From positions 124,001 through 188,000 of the forward strand of contig CANMVD010000003.1 in the NCBI GenBank assembly GCA_947501275.1: a stretch of 64,000 nucleotides of DNA, in the 5' to 3' direction. Below the pieces are notes generated by a model. It saw nothing but the letters and a program-made list of their open reading frames with translations, searched no databases and was not told the DNA's origin. Made by a program: the position numbers and the translations under genes. This stretch comes from an uncultured Tateyamaria sp. (GTDB lineage Bacteria > Pseudomonadota > Alphaproteobacteria > Rhodobacterales > Rhodobacteraceae). Below, in pieces: positions 18,024 through 27,115 of this stretch (positions are counted from its first letter, which is position 1; the number at the start of each line of letters is the position of its first letter).

Positions 18024-18524
18024 TCAGGCAGACTTCGCCAAACGCTCCTCGAGCACATCAAACGGCACGCCAGGATCATCCTTGGCCTGCCGGATCACCA
18101 GAGACGTCTTGACCGATGCCACATTGGGTGTGGTCAGCAACTCTCCCGTCAGAAAGCTCTGAAAACTCGACAGGTCGGGAGCCACGCATTTCAGGATGAA
18201 ATCGACCTCTCCGTTCAGCATGTGGCACTCACGTACCAAAGGCCACGCGCGACAACGTTCCTCAAAGGCGCTCAGATCCGCCTCGGCCTGGCTGGACAGA
18301 CCAACATTGGCAAATACCTGCACCTCAAACCCCAATTCATGGGAATCAACGTCTGCGTGATAGCCGCGGATGTAGCCGCTTTCTTCCAGTGTACGAACAC
18401 GGCGCAAGCAAGGCGGAGCCGAAATCCCTACACGCTTGGCCAACTCAACATTGGTCATGCGGCCATCTGCCTGCAATTCTGCGAGAATTTTGCGATCGAT
18501 TGGATCGAGCCGTGTACTTGCCAT
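18024..18524 (-). CDS. Lrp/AsnC family transcriptional regulator
   Basis: 166-residue feast/famine regulator. The N-terminal HTH is IDRKILAELQADGRMTNVELAKRVGISAPPCLRRVRTLEESGYI, of which the SAPPCLRRV part is the recognition helix; the C-terminal RAM domain follows (GEVDFILKCVAPDLSSFQSF). Start at ATG 18524 with AGGGGGC upstream. It is divergent from trxB, with an inverted repeat in the shared promoter region, so control of itself and possibly trxB is likely. The effector is unknown, though leucine or another amino acid is usual. Confidence 0.92.
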   Translation of the reverse strand: MASTRLDPIDRKILAELQADGRMTNVELAKRVGISAPPCLRRVRTLEESGYIRGYHADVDSHELGFEVQVFANVGLSSQAEADLSAFEERCRAWPLVRECHMLNGEVDFILKCVAPDLSSFQSFLTGELLTTPNVASVKTSLVIRQAKDDPGVPFDVLEERLAKSA

Positions 18525-18566
18525 AACGCCCCCTGATTTTCGGTTCTTATAGCACGCAGCATGATG

Positions 18567-18593
18567 TGCGCAATAATATTTCACAGTTGCGCA
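18567..18593. promoter_or_regulatory. Inverted repeat in the lrp-trxB divergent promoter region
   Basis: TGCGCAA and TTGCGCA form perfect seven-base arms around a 13-base AT-rich spacer, located 43 bases before the regulator start and 133 bases before trxB. Spacing and position suit an Lrp-type operator. No binding data exist here. Confidence 0.45.
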
Positions 18594-18725
18594 ATTTTCC
18601 GAAACTCCAGCCGGGATCCCGAGTATAGATACCTTGTGAAGCAGCGTCACAAGATCAGGCTTCAATCTGGGGCATGACGCGACTATATCGGGCGAAACGC
18701 TGCTTGTGACATTTACGGGGATTCC

Positions 18726-19691
18726 ATGGCTGATACCAAACGCACCAAAGTCCTGATCATCGGCTCAGGCCCTGCGGGCTACACCGCCGGTGTCTATGCC
18801 AGCCGGGCCATGCTGAATCCGATCCTTGTGCAAGGGATTGAACCGGGCGGGCAATTGACCACGACAACCGAAGTCGAAAACTGGCCCGGCGACACCGAAG
18901 TGCAAGGTCCCGATCTGATGATCCGGATGCAGGATCACGCCAAGGCGATGGGCTGCGAAATCATCGGTGACATCATCTCATCCGTGGATTTCTCCAAACG
19001 CCCCTTTGTGGCCCAATCCGACAGTGGCACGGTTTACGTAGCTGATGCTATTATTCTCGCAACCGGGGCGCGGGCAAAGTGGCTGGGTCTGCCAACCGAA
19101 GAGAAATTCAAGGGCTTCGGCGTCTCTGCCTGCGCAACATGCGACGGGTTCTTCTATCGCGGTCAAGAAATCGTTGTGATCGGCGGTGGCAACACAGCGG
19201 TAGAAGAAGCACTGTTCCTCACCAACTTCGCTTCAAAGGTGACATTGGTGCACCGCCGCGACGAGCTGCGCGCCGAGAAAATACTGATCGACCGGTTGAT
19301 GAAAAACCCCAAGATCGAACCGCTCTGGTTCCACGAGTTGCAAGAGGTCTACGGCACCGACAGCCCTCTTGGCGTCGAAGGGATCAAGGTCAAACACACC
19401 AAAACCGGTGAGATCATAGATATCGCCGCCAAAGGTGTCTTTGTCGCCATCGGACACGCGCCGGCCAACGAATTGGTCAAGGATGTGCTCGACACGCACA
19501 TGGGTGGCTACGTGGTGACCAAACCAGACAGCACCGAAACGTCGATCCCCGGCGTTTTCGCTGCAGGTGACCTTACCGATCACAAATACCGCCAAGCGGT
19601 CACATCTGCCGGCATGGGCTGCATGGCCGCTCTCGAAGCAGAACGGTTCATCGCCGAAAACGAAGACAGCACAGATCTCGCCGCCGAATAG
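18726..19691 (+). CDS. trxB: Thioredoxin-disulfide reductase
   Basis: NADPH- and FAD-dependent reductase of thioredoxin, 321 residues, cytosolic. It has the FAD loop GSGPAGYTAGVYASRA, the redox-active pair C136/C139 in CATCDGFF, the NADPH loop GGGNTAVEEA and the C-terminal FAD motif GVFAAGDLTDHKYRQAVTSAG region. The ATG is at 18726 after a GGGG-containing site. It is divergent from the Lrp-type regulator. Confidence 0.95.
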   Translation: MADTKRTKVLIIGSGPAGYTAGVYASRAMLNPILVQGIEPGGQLTTTTEVENWPGDTEVQGPDLMIRMQDHAKAMGCEIIGDIISSVDFSKRPFVAQSDSGTVYVADAIILATGARAKWLGLPTEEKFKGFGVSACATCDGFFYRGQEIVVIGGGNTAVEEALFLTNFASKVTLVHRRDELRAEKILIDRLMKNPKIEPLWFHELQEVYGTDSPLGVEGIKVKHTKTGEIIDIAAKGVFVAIGHAPANELVKDVLDTHMGGYVVTKPDSTETSIPGVFAAGDLTDHKYRQAVTSAGMGCMAALEAERFIAENEDSTDLAAE

Positions 19692-19847
19692 GCGGTCACG
19701 ATTGGCACGCCCCACCCCTTCTCTGTTCTCCAAAAATCGCGGGGACGCCCGGAACGGGCGGGGTCAGAGCCCCTTTGCACGCTTGACCACGCCCCGAGCG
19801 CCCGCCACTCTGCATGCCTAGACCAAAACGGCAGGATACGGCTCAGC

Positions 19848-21542
19848 ATGACAACGGTACTCTGGCGCGGCACATGGGCGACACGGATTCGGATCGCGTC
19901 GGGCCTTGTGCTGATGACCTATGTCACGCTGCACCTGCTCAACATTTCGGCGGTTCTGATTTCCCCTGATGTCGCCGAAGCGTTTCAACGTGCACGACTG
20001 GCCGTCACCCGCACCGATGCAGGCGAAACCGTCATGGGCCTCGCTCTGCTTGCGCATTTGATCCTGTCCCTTTGGAAAGTCGTGGCGCGGCGCACATGGC
20101 GGATGCCGTTGGTGGATTACGCACAGATCGGGTTGGGGCTGGCGATCCCGCTTTTACTGTCCAGCCACGTCATCTTTACACACATTGCGCATCAGGCAAT
20201 CGGTGTGGACACGCGGATTGGCTATCTCGTGTCGCTGATCTGGGGCACCAGCGCAGGCTGGACACAGGCAACGCTGCTGCTTGTGGTCTGGACGCATGGC
20301 GTGATCGGGCTGAACATGTGGTTGCGCTCGGCTCCTTGGTGGCCACGCGCACTGCCTTGGTTTGTCGCAATTGTTGTCATGATACCGACGCTGACACTGT
20401 TGGGTTTTGTAACTGCGGGGCGCGCCATCACCGGGCTGCTGACCGATCCAAGAGCGCGTGATCTGGCCTATGACGTGTGGGGCTTCCCCGACGACCAAGG
20501 CTTTGACTACCTCAACATGGTGGATGGTCGGACCGATGGGGTGATCCTCGGTCTGATGGGCGCACTGGCGTTGATCGTCGTGATCCGGCGGGGCGTGGCA
20601 GCCATCCGCAAGCCAGTACGAGTGACCTATGTGGACGGCCCCATCGTGCGCGCAGCACGCAACCAAACCGTGCTTGAGACCTCGCAGGAAGCAGGCGTGG
20701 AACATACCGCACTGTGCGGCGGGCGGGGGCGCTGCACCACCTGCCGCGTCATCGTGGAAGAGGGCGGCGAAAACCTCGGCCCTCCCTCAGCCGCCGAATT
20801 GCGCAGCCTCAAGGCGGTCGACGCCGCGCCGGGCACGCGACTGGCGTGCCAAATGCGGCCCACTGGGCCGGTCACTGTCTTCCGCGTGTTCCGCGCAGAC
20901 GGCAAACGCAGCCGCGCCCATGCCAGCCAAGGGCAAGAGGCGCAACTTGCCATCCTCTTCCTTGACATGCGCGGCTTTACGGCGCGCACCGACGGGCAAC
21001 TGCCCTATGACGTCGTGTTCCTGCTCAACCGCTTTTTTGATCAGATTGTGCCTCCTATCAATAAGGCAGGCGGGACAGTGGACAAATACCTTGGAGACGG
21101 GCTGTTGGCTGTGTTCGAGCAAGACAGTCCCGCCGCGTCTGCCCGTGCAGCTCTGGCAGCCGTCGAAGGCGTCGGTGCAGCACTTGAGGCATTTAACGCC
21201 ACGCTGACTGCCGAAGGCAGCCGCCCCGTCGCCATCGGCATGGGTGTCCACCTTGGCAATGTCGTGCTGGGCGAAATCGGGGCTGCTGGGCAAGCACCCC
21301 GCACCCTGATCGGGGATGCCGTCAACACCGCCTCGCGGCTGGAAGGGCAAACCAAGGAACTCGGGGTCGAAGCCTTGATTTCGCAGGACGCACTGAACGC
21401 CGCTGGCGCGTCGGTGCCAGAGGCTGAAATGGTAGCGCTGTCTTTACGCGGGCGCGACAGCCTGTTGCCGTCCCTGCCAGTAAAGGACGCTAGCCAGTTG
21501 CGCGACGTGCTGCGCAAACTGGGTCAGGCTGTCCCGGCCTGA
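19848..21542 (+). CDS. Membrane-anchored [2Fe-2S] ferredoxin/class III adenylate cyclase
   Basis: 564 residues in three parts. Residues 1-255 form about six membrane helices with histidines H29, H70, H107, H112 and H150 placed like heme b ligands of SQR-type anchors. Residues about 265-350 are a plant-type ferredoxin with C290, C296, C299 (C-x5-C-x2-C) and C334. Residues about 365-530 are a class III cyclase with metal-binding D373 in FLDMRGFT, a second Asp in DKYLGDGLLAVF, and IGDAVNTASRLEG. This resembles the redox-responsive CyaC type described in Sinorhizobium. It probably makes cAMP in response to quinone or electron flow, which is inference. It stands alone. Confidence 0.88.
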   Translation: MTTVLWRGTWATRIRIASGLVLMTYVTLHLLNISAVLISPDVAEAFQRARLAVTRTDAGETVMGLALLAHLILSLWKVVARRTWRMPLVDYAQIGLGLAIPLLLSSHVIFTHIAHQAIGVDTRIGYLVSLIWGTSAGWTQATLLLVVWTHGVIGLNMWLRSAPWWPRALPWFVAIVVMIPTLTLLGFVTAGRAITGLLTDPRARDLAYDVWGFPDDQGFDYLNMVDGRTDGVILGLMGALALIVVIRRGVAAIRKPVRVTYVDGPIVRAARNQTVLETSQEAGVEHTALCGGRGRCTTCRVIVEEGGENLGPPSAAELRSLKAVDAAPGTRLACQMRPTGPVTVFRVFRADGKRSRAHASQGQEAQLAILFLDMRGFTARTDGQLPYDVVFLLNRFFDQIVPPINKAGGTVDKYLGDGLLAVFEQDSPAASARAALAAVEGVGAALEAFNATLTAEGSRPVAIGMGVHLGNVVLGEIGAAGQAPRTLIGDAVNTASRLEGQTKELGVEALISQDALNAAGASVPEAEMVALSLRGRDSLLPSLPVKDASQLRDVLRKLGQAVPA

Positions 21543-21578
21543 CAGGGCCGATAGACAACCGTAACAATGAAAATGGGT

Positions 21579-22073
21579 TCAGTGGCTATGCGGCTCGTCG
21601 TCCAGTGACCCGTGGATTGCAAACTGATCCAGACCAGCATCACGCGACTCGATGATGCGAAAACTTTCTTTCACACCCGTTTCCGTCAGTTCCCGTGCCA
21701 CGGTCAGCAATGTGTTGGGGTCCTGACCATCGCATAACTCAACCATGTGGCGCAGCTCATCTTCGGCCACACCGGCCGCCGCCTCAATGGACGGAGCGCC
21801 ATACATCTGGACAAAATGTGCGGCCAGCGCCTGCTTGAGACTGTCAAACTCAGAAGGTTCAATCTGGGTCACTGCCACAAAGGTGACGCGCCCAAATGTT
21901 TCGACCCCAAGCCATCCGTTGCTAAAGGCCTGCCGGGCCTTGCCACTCAGATCCGCCTGAGACCAGTCCGAGAACTCAAAGCCCCCCGAGATGCACCACT
22001 CTCCAGTGCGGGCAGGCGAGTGAAAGACGTTGCGGTCGCTTTCATCGAAATGAATCGCGCGGGCCAGCATCAT
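21579..22073 (-). CDS. DUF6505 family protein
   Basis: 164-residue cytosolic protein of unknown function, recognised from its opening (MLARAIHFDESDRNVF) and ACTGEW-like SPARTGEWCISGGFEF. It begins one base after the stop of the DUF4444 gene, so it is the last gene of a four-gene minus-strand operon with DUF4444/LplA-like, Mrp and DUF6494. Two consecutive ATG codons (22073 and 22070) could each start it. Confidence 0.75.
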   Translation of the reverse strand: MMLARAIHFDESDRNVFHSPARTGEWCISGGFEFSDWSQADLSGKARQAFSNGWLGVETFGRVTFVAVTQIEPSEFDSLKQALAAHFVQMYGAPSIEAAAGVAEDELRHMVELCDGQDPNTLLTVARELTETGVKESFRIIESRDAGLDQFAIHGSLDDEPHSH

Positions 22074-22074
22074 G

Positions 22075-22779
22075 TCAGGTTGCCTCCAACAGTTTGGTCA
22101 AGGGGATCAGATGAGTTGTTTCACTGTCACGCACCAACATGCCAAAGCGCTCATCCACACCGAGAAAGGTACCTGAATGCCCACACATCGTGATGTCTTC
22201 ACCAATGCCATGTGCCAGCCCGCGCCATTCTTTGTGCAAGGGAACTGCCCCCTGATCCAGCCACGTGTTGATGCCTACGAGCGTGTGTTTGACCCAACTC
22301 TCCAGCAAGGCATCGGCCTGCACATCAGCGCAGCCCTCCGCATACAGCGCCGTTTGATCCGGCGTCTCGCCCGGGGCGTCACTTGTCGGCCACAAGGGCA
22401 GCGTCAAACCAACAACCAGCCACGCTGGTTCGCGTGTGGCATCCTCATCCGATGCGGCCACCTGCAGCCGCCCACAGGATGCGCCATTGATGCGCAACCC
22501 GCCGTCCCACTCAAGGTGCACGGCGACCTCGGGCGGAGCCAACGCGCCCAACGCGTTCTGAAAGCCGACACCGCATAACGGCAACATTGTCATAGCGTCT
22601 TGCAGGGCCACTTCGGGGGCAAAGACAATAGCTGCGCGCAATGCGTTTGACCCAAGATTGTAGACCACAAGTCCCGCATCACATCCGCGCACGGCCTCAA
22701 CACAGGCCTTGTCAAAGGGATCAATGGCCCCCTCAACGGCCAAACCACTGAACAAGGGGGGGAAACTCGGCGCGCTCAT
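22075..22779 (-). CDS. Biotin/lipoate protein ligase-like protein with DUF4444
   Basis: 234 residues. The first about 170 resemble the BPL/LplA catalytic fold (FAPEVAL, GFQNALGALAPPEVAVHLEWDGGL), and the last about 50 match the DUF4444 tail (GIGEDITMCGHSGTFLGVDERFGMLVRD). Substrate is not known; the canonical biotin GRGRRG motif is not evident, so it may not be a true biotin ligase. Its ATG overlaps the Mrp stop (ATGA). Confidence 0.78.
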   Translation of the reverse strand: MSAPSFPPLFSGLAVEGAIDPFDKACVEAVRGCDAGLVVYNLGSNALRAAIVFAPEVALQDAMTMLPLCGVGFQNALGALAPPEVAVHLEWDGGLRINGASCGRLQVAASDEDATREPAWLVVGLTLPLWPTSDAPGETPDQTALYAEGCADVQADALLESWVKHTLVGINTWLDQGAVPLHKEWRGLAHGIGEDITMCGHSGTFLGVDERFGMLVRDSETTHLIPLTKLLEAT

Positions 22780-23831
22780 GCTTTGCCAGCGGCAATCAGG
22801 GACTTGGCGACCGCCCGGAAGCCCTGCGCCTGTGCGCTGTCGGGTTTGGACACAACGATAGGCGCGCCCCCATCTGCAGCCATCCGAATATCCAAGTGCA
22901 GCGGAATTTCACCGAGCAAAGGCACACCCAGTTTCTCGGCCTCCGCGGCGACCCCACCGTGGCCAAAAACGTGTTCTTCGTGACCGCACTGCGAACAGAT
23001 GTGCGTACTCATGTTCTCGATCATGCCAAGGATGGGTGTGCCCATCTGATTGAACATATCAATGCCCTTGCGCGCATCCAGCAACGCCACATCCTGCGGT
23101 GTCGATACGATAACCGCCCCATCAAGATGGGCTTTTTGGGCAAGAGTCATTTGCACGTCGCCCGTCCCGGGTGGCAAATCAACGATCAGGACATCAAGCG
23201 CGCCCCACTGCACCTGGCTCAGCATTTGCTGCAAGGCGCCCATCAACATCGGGCCACGCCACACAACCGCCTGATCTTCGTTTGTCATCAAGCCGATAGA
23301 CATCATTGTCACACCGAAATTGCGCAGCGGAAGGATCAACTTGCCATCCGGGCTTTGGGGGCGGCCTGACACGCCCAGCATCCGTGGCTGCGAGGGGCCA
23401 TACACATCCGCATCCAACATCCCCACACGACGGCCCTCGGCGGCCAGTGCGCAGGCCAGATTGGCCGCAACTGTGGATTTGCCGACGCCCCCCTTGCCCG
23501 ATGCGATGGCAATGATTCGATCCACGCCGGCAATCTTTTCCGGGCCCGCCGGTTCTGCCGCGCGATTGGGCTTCAGATCGGGTGGGGGGGCCTTTTGGCT
23601 GTGTGCCGTCATGACAATTGTGACCGACGCCGCACCCAACGCCTTCAGCGCATCCTCGGCCTGCGCTTTTGCAGGCAGGAAAGGATCCGGGCTGTCGACC
23701 TCCATGACGAAACGCACCGCGTCGCCGTCCACATTCAACGCGCGCACAAGACCCGCCTCAACCAGATCCACGCCGGACGGGGCCGTGATGTCCTTGAGAC
23801 AGTTCAGAACGGCTTCGCGGGACAGCCCCAT
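22776..23831 (-). CDS. Mrp/NBP35-type iron-sulfur cluster carrier ATPase
   Basis: 351-residue P-loop protein of the ApbC/Mrp family, which carries and transfers [4Fe-4S] clusters. The N-terminal about 80 residues are a MIP18/DUF59-like domain; the deviant Walker A is SGKGGVGKST, and the cluster-binding pair is CSQC. LDADVYGPSQPRMLG and VDLPPGTGDVQM are family landmarks. It starts directly after the DUF6494 gene. A cluster carrier a few kb from the Fe-S-rich formate dehydrogenase block is notable, but proximity alone does not show a link. Confidence 0.92.
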   Translation of the reverse strand: MGLSREAVLNCLKDITAPSGVDLVEAGLVRALNVDGDAVRFVMEVDSPDPFLPAKAQAEDALKALGAASVTIVMTAHSQKAPPPDLKPNRAAEPAGPEKIAGVDRIIAIASGKGGVGKSTVAANLACALAAEGRRVGMLDADVYGPSQPRMLGVSGRPQSPDGKLILPLRNFGVTMMSIGLMTNEDQAVVWRGPMLMGALQQMLSQVQWGALDVLIVDLPPGTGDVQMTLAQKAHLDGAVIVSTPQDVALLDARKGIDMFNQMGTPILGMIENMSTHICSQCGHEEHVFGHGGVAAEAEKLGVPLLGEIPLHLDIRMAADGGAPIVVSKPDSAQAQGFRAVAKSLIAAGKA

Positions 23832-24023
23832 TTATGCGCCTTCAATCTTGCCGGTGACGGTGTGCTCAAGATCGATCCCGTCGACCGTCAGCACCATCTT
23901 GGCTTCAAAGCTCTTGCCCGCAGTCTCACCCGCATTTCGCATCGCTTCTTCGATGGCCTGTTGGGATGTAACCCCAACCTGCTTGAGGAATTTGCGCATC
24001 GACATATTGAAATCGTCGCTCAT
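23832..24023 (-). CDS. DUF6494 family small protein
   Basis: 63-residue acidic protein, matching a short alphaproteobacterial family of unknown function (FNMSMRKFLKQVGVTSQQAIE). It is the first gene of the Mrp operon, sits directly against the Mrp start, and is preceded by an AGGAGC-type ribosome site. Function not known. Confidence 0.78.
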   Translation of the reverse strand: MSDDFNMSMRKFLKQVGVTSQQAIEEAMRNAGETAGKSFEAKMVLTVDGIDLEHTVTGKIEGA

Positions 24024-24118
24024 GGTTCTGCTCCTTGGGCAATCGGAAAAATTGACGTGGTGACCCTAGCGGCTCTAGGCTGACTTGCAACCAGATGCAC
24101 AGAATTGGAGCGGACGGC

Positions 24119-24850
24119 ATGCTGAAGTACCTGATCTTTGTCGCTGTGGGCCTTGTGGCCACTCCTGCCTTCGCCCAAGACAAGGCCTTTGATCTGCAAA
24201 TGCCGCAGGCGCTGATCGACACGGGGTTGCCCCAACATCTGTTGCCGCGCTTTTCGCTCAAGACCAGCATCCGCATTACCGTGACCACCGACAGCGGCGC
24301 AGCGGCGGCTTTCGGGACATCCGGAACACCTGTCTTTCGCCAAGGCAACACGACCTGGCATCTTGCCAAAACGGACGGCCCCCATACGGATGCGTTCGAG
24401 GCATGGCTTTTGTCTGATATCGGCAAGCGCACGATCGAGGCTTTTGCGCCCGACGGCGAGGCCCCGTTCAGCGCTGATCTCAACGTCAGGCAAGAGGTTC
24501 AAACCGCCACGCTGACGGGGGATCTGGTGCGGGGCGAGCAGATCAGCCTGCAAACATGTGGACGCTGCCATGTGGTCAATGAAAAGAACCGGATGAATGG
24601 GGTTGGCTCCACCCCTTCTTTTGGGTTGATGCGCACGTTTGAGGACTGGCAAAACCGGTTCGAGAGTTTCTTTGTGCTCAAACCCCACGCAGCATTCACA
24701 CAGGTAGAAGGTGTCACAGCACCCTTTGCGGAAAACCTGCCCTCGCCGATTGCGCCGATCAATGTCTCGCTGGAAGACATCGACGCAATCACCGCCTATG
24801 TGGGCTCGCTTGCCCCGGCAGATCTTGGCGCGCCTATCCAATCTCAGTGA
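24119..24850 (+). CDS. Periplasmic monoheme c-type cytochrome-like protein
   Basis: 243 residues with an N-terminal signal peptide (KYLIFVAVGLVATPAFAQ) and one heme c site CGRCH at 147-151. The first 120 residues have no domain I recognise. The second half is cytochrome-like (CHVVNEKNRMNGVGSTPSFG). Start at ATG 24119 behind GGAGCGG. It converges on the multi-cluster ferredoxin gene with a seven-base overlap of their 3' ends. The position beside the formate dehydrogenase locus suggests an electron-transfer role, not proven. Confidence 0.78.
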   Translation: MLKYLIFVAVGLVATPAFAQDKAFDLQMPQALIDTGLPQHLLPRFSLKTSIRITVTTDSGAAAAFGTSGTPVFRQGNTTWHLAKTDGPHTDAFEAWLLSDIGKRTIEAFAPDGEAPFSADLNVRQEVQTATLTGDLVRGEQISLQTCGRCHVVNEKNRMNGVGSTPSFGLMRTFEDWQNRFESFFVLKPHAAFTQVEGVTAPFAENLPSPIAPINVSLEDIDAITAYVGSLAPADLGAPIQSQ

Positions 24851-26793
24851 TCCTTGCGCTTGGACAAATAGTCTTCTGTTGTGCGCACCCGTGGACGTTC
24901 GCCGCCCTGAAACGGATTGTCGGTCGAATGAAACTGCGCCTGAATGCGACAGTTTTCGCACATCTGGATCATCCTGGCCGCTTGAGAGGTGGCAAACATC
25001 GCATGGTTGCCCGCCAGTTTTTCGGTAATTTTCTCCACCGTCGATTTGGACCCAAAGAGCGACCCGCATTCGATGCAAGCGAACGGCTCCTCTTCGTTCA
25101 GGACCTGCTGGGTGAAGGCCGCATCCGTCAGGTTCATCTGCGGGGCAAGGGTAATGGCCTGTTCCGGGCAGATGTTGCTGCACAGACCGCATTGCAGACA
25201 GGCATCTTCCTGAAAACGCAACTGCGGTAGATCCGGATTGTCCCCCAACGCGCCGGACGGGCAAAGCGACACACAAGACAGACACAACGTGCATGCATCT
25301 GTGTCCACGACTACCGCGCCATAAGGCGCATTGTCAGGCAGCGGCACAACGTCGGCATCGGGCTGCAAGGCCTTGGCTGCAAGACGTGTCACCTGACGGC
25401 GACTGCCCAAAGGCAGGATTGGTTCACTGCCCGGGGCGACCTTCGGCGTGTCATAAAGCGCATCGCACAGGGCGTCCGGGTCGGCGGCATGCAACAGACG
25501 AACGTCTCCCGCTGCTCCGGCCAACGCTACCGCAAGCCCACGTTGCCCTTCAATCACCTCAGCATCCGTCTTGGGCGACATCAGAATATCCACACCGCCA
25601 AAGCCGCAGGCCAGTGCGGCCAACATCTCGGCATGCCCGAACCCCGACAGCGCGTCGACCTCCAGCGGGATCACATGAGCGGGCAAGCCCCGCCCAAAAC
25701 GGGCCGCAAGCGATATCATCTCCAACCCATGATCCCCATCATGCACCAGCAATCGGGCCTCGGTGCCGCCTGCCTTTCGGTAGGTCGCGGCCAACGTGTC
25801 CAGTCGCTTGAACATCGTATCAACAGGAGGGGCATCATAGGCAATCGCGCCGGACGGGCACACCGCCGAACAGGACCCACACCCGGCACAGATCATCGGA
25901 TCTATCGCCACGTGCTCTCCTGCGGATGTGATGGCCCCGGTCGGGCACACGTTGAGACAATTGGAACAGGCAGCCTGTTCTGCGCGGCTATGGGCGCACA
26001 GGCTTGTCTCCAAGCGAACATAAAGCGGCTTTTCAAAGGTGCCGATCATCTGGGACGCGGCCAACACCGCTTCGGCAACAGAAGGTGCATGGGACGGATC
26101 AGCGCGCAAATACCCTTCGCGTTTTTCAAAGGCTGGGAACATCGGGGTGCCACCGCTCAAATCGAGGATGATGTCACAGGAAGACGTCGCCGTCGCCACG
26201 GGGTCGGCCATTTCAAAGGCGCCGCGCCCACCCGGGCGGACCTCTTGCAGATTGGCGAATTTGACTGTGAACCCGCCAAAGGCACCGGTCGCACTGCGCA
26301 GAGAGCCGAGAACGCAGTCAAAGCGGCGATCCAACGGGATCAGGCTCACATCATCCAAAAGGACGGTCACCGCCAATATGTCACACAATTCGGATGCGGC
26401 CTGCACGGCCGCAGCCCCCCCAATCAGCAGACATGTCCCTTCGGATACAACGTCAACGGACTTGCCCGTTGTCAGGGGCAACACGGCTTCGGCGGCAAGG
26501 GCTGTCATCTTGGGCACAGGATTGCCCTCGCCCCACCCTGCCCGGTCGCGCAAATCAACAAAAGCCGGGGCCGCACTACCCAATTCCTCAGCCAATTCTT
26601 CAAAGCGGGGGCGTTCCTGTTGGCACGCAATAATCACATCGCCTTGGGAAATCTCTTGGGCGGCCTGTTCCAGCTGGTGCGTGCACAGCCCGGAATAGAC
26701 CTTGGAGCAGTTGAGGCCGCTGCCTTTGGCGATGGCATCTGCATCCAGTGTCTGGCTGCCGAGGCAGTCACACAAGACAAGCTTCTGGGCCAT
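24844..26793 (-). CDS. Large multi-cluster 4Fe-4S ferredoxin-domain protein of the formate dehydrogenase locus
   Basis: 649-residue cytosolic iron-sulfur protein. Two ferredoxin-like pairs are visible: ACSNCLNVCPTG with CAGCGSCSAVCPSG near residues 275-320, and CTLCLSCVSLCPSG with CLQCGLCSNICPEQ near 500-550. Extra cysteines lie at the N terminus (CDCLG) and C terminus (CIECG, CENCR). The N-terminal 250 residues look HdrA/Fe-S-oxidoreductase-like but I cannot place them firmly. In this bacterial group the protein is typically divergent from the DUF3305-DUF3306-TorD-FdhX-FdhA cassette, as here, suggesting a role in its assembly or electron flow. Confidence 0.82.
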   Translation of the reverse strand: MAQKLVLCDCLGSQTLDADAIAKGSGLNCSKVYSGLCTHQLEQAAQEISQGDVIIACQQERPRFEELAEELGSAAPAFVDLRDRAGWGEGNPVPKMTALAAEAVLPLTTGKSVDVVSEGTCLLIGGAAAVQAASELCDILAVTVLLDDVSLIPLDRRFDCVLGSLRSATGAFGGFTVKFANLQEVRPGGRGAFEMADPVATATSSCDIILDLSGGTPMFPAFEKREGYLRADPSHAPSVAEAVLAASQMIGTFEKPLYVRLETSLCAHSRAEQAACSNCLNVCPTGAITSAGEHVAIDPMICAGCGSCSAVCPSGAIAYDAPPVDTMFKRLDTLAATYRKAGGTEARLLVHDGDHGLEMISLAARFGRGLPAHVIPLEVDALSGFGHAEMLAALACGFGGVDILMSPKTDAEVIEGQRGLAVALAGAAGDVRLLHAADPDALCDALYDTPKVAPGSEPILPLGSRRQVTRLAAKALQPDADVVPLPDNAPYGAVVVDTDACTLCLSCVSLCPSGALGDNPDLPQLRFQEDACLQCGLCSNICPEQAITLAPQMNLTDAAFTQQVLNEEEPFACIECGSLFGSKSTVEKITEKLAGNHAMFATSQAARMIQMCENCRIQAQFHSTDNPFQGGERPRVRTTEDYLSKRKDH

Positions 26794-27115
26794 GCTGATT
26801 TCCCCCCACCGGCACCCGCAAAGTCGGCATTGCGAACGTCACGCTAGCCGTGATTCACCACTGGGGTAAACCTCAATTATTCAATACCCCCTGCGTTTCG
26901 CGACATGCTGCGCGTGCAAAGTCAAAATGTGATTTTTGTCCGTTGCAGATACAATTTTCGCGCAACGTCAATGACTCATGGCGCAGATCAAATACAATTC
27001 ACCGCTGCATCGCAGCATGTCGCTGTTTGCAACTCAACTTCTGCCAAAAAACACTTTGAGAATGGCAAACCGCATCGCAATATGATCCCAGCCACATTTT
27101 TAACCCGAGATCCTC
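26794..27115. promoter_or_regulatory. Divergent promoter region of the ferredoxin and formate dehydrogenase operons
   Basis: 322 bases without a gene, noticeably AT-richer than the surroundings. It contains the inverted repeat GGGGTA (26863-26868)/TACCCC (26885-26890) with an AT-rich spacer, and GCTGC/GCAGC near 27003-27016. These are plausible operators, but no specific regulator family can be assigned, and I saw no consensus FNR or molybdate site. Confidence 0.45.

Noticed and set aside
24020-25294. 424-codon minus-strand frame over the cytochrome gene
   Set aside because: Covers both the cytochrome gene (opposite strand) and part of the ferredoxin gene in another frame; no ribosome site or motif.
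25489-26847. 452-codon plus-strand frame opposite the multi-cluster ferredoxin gene
   Set aside because: Antisense to a gene with four clear cysteine clusters; no domain in the translation.
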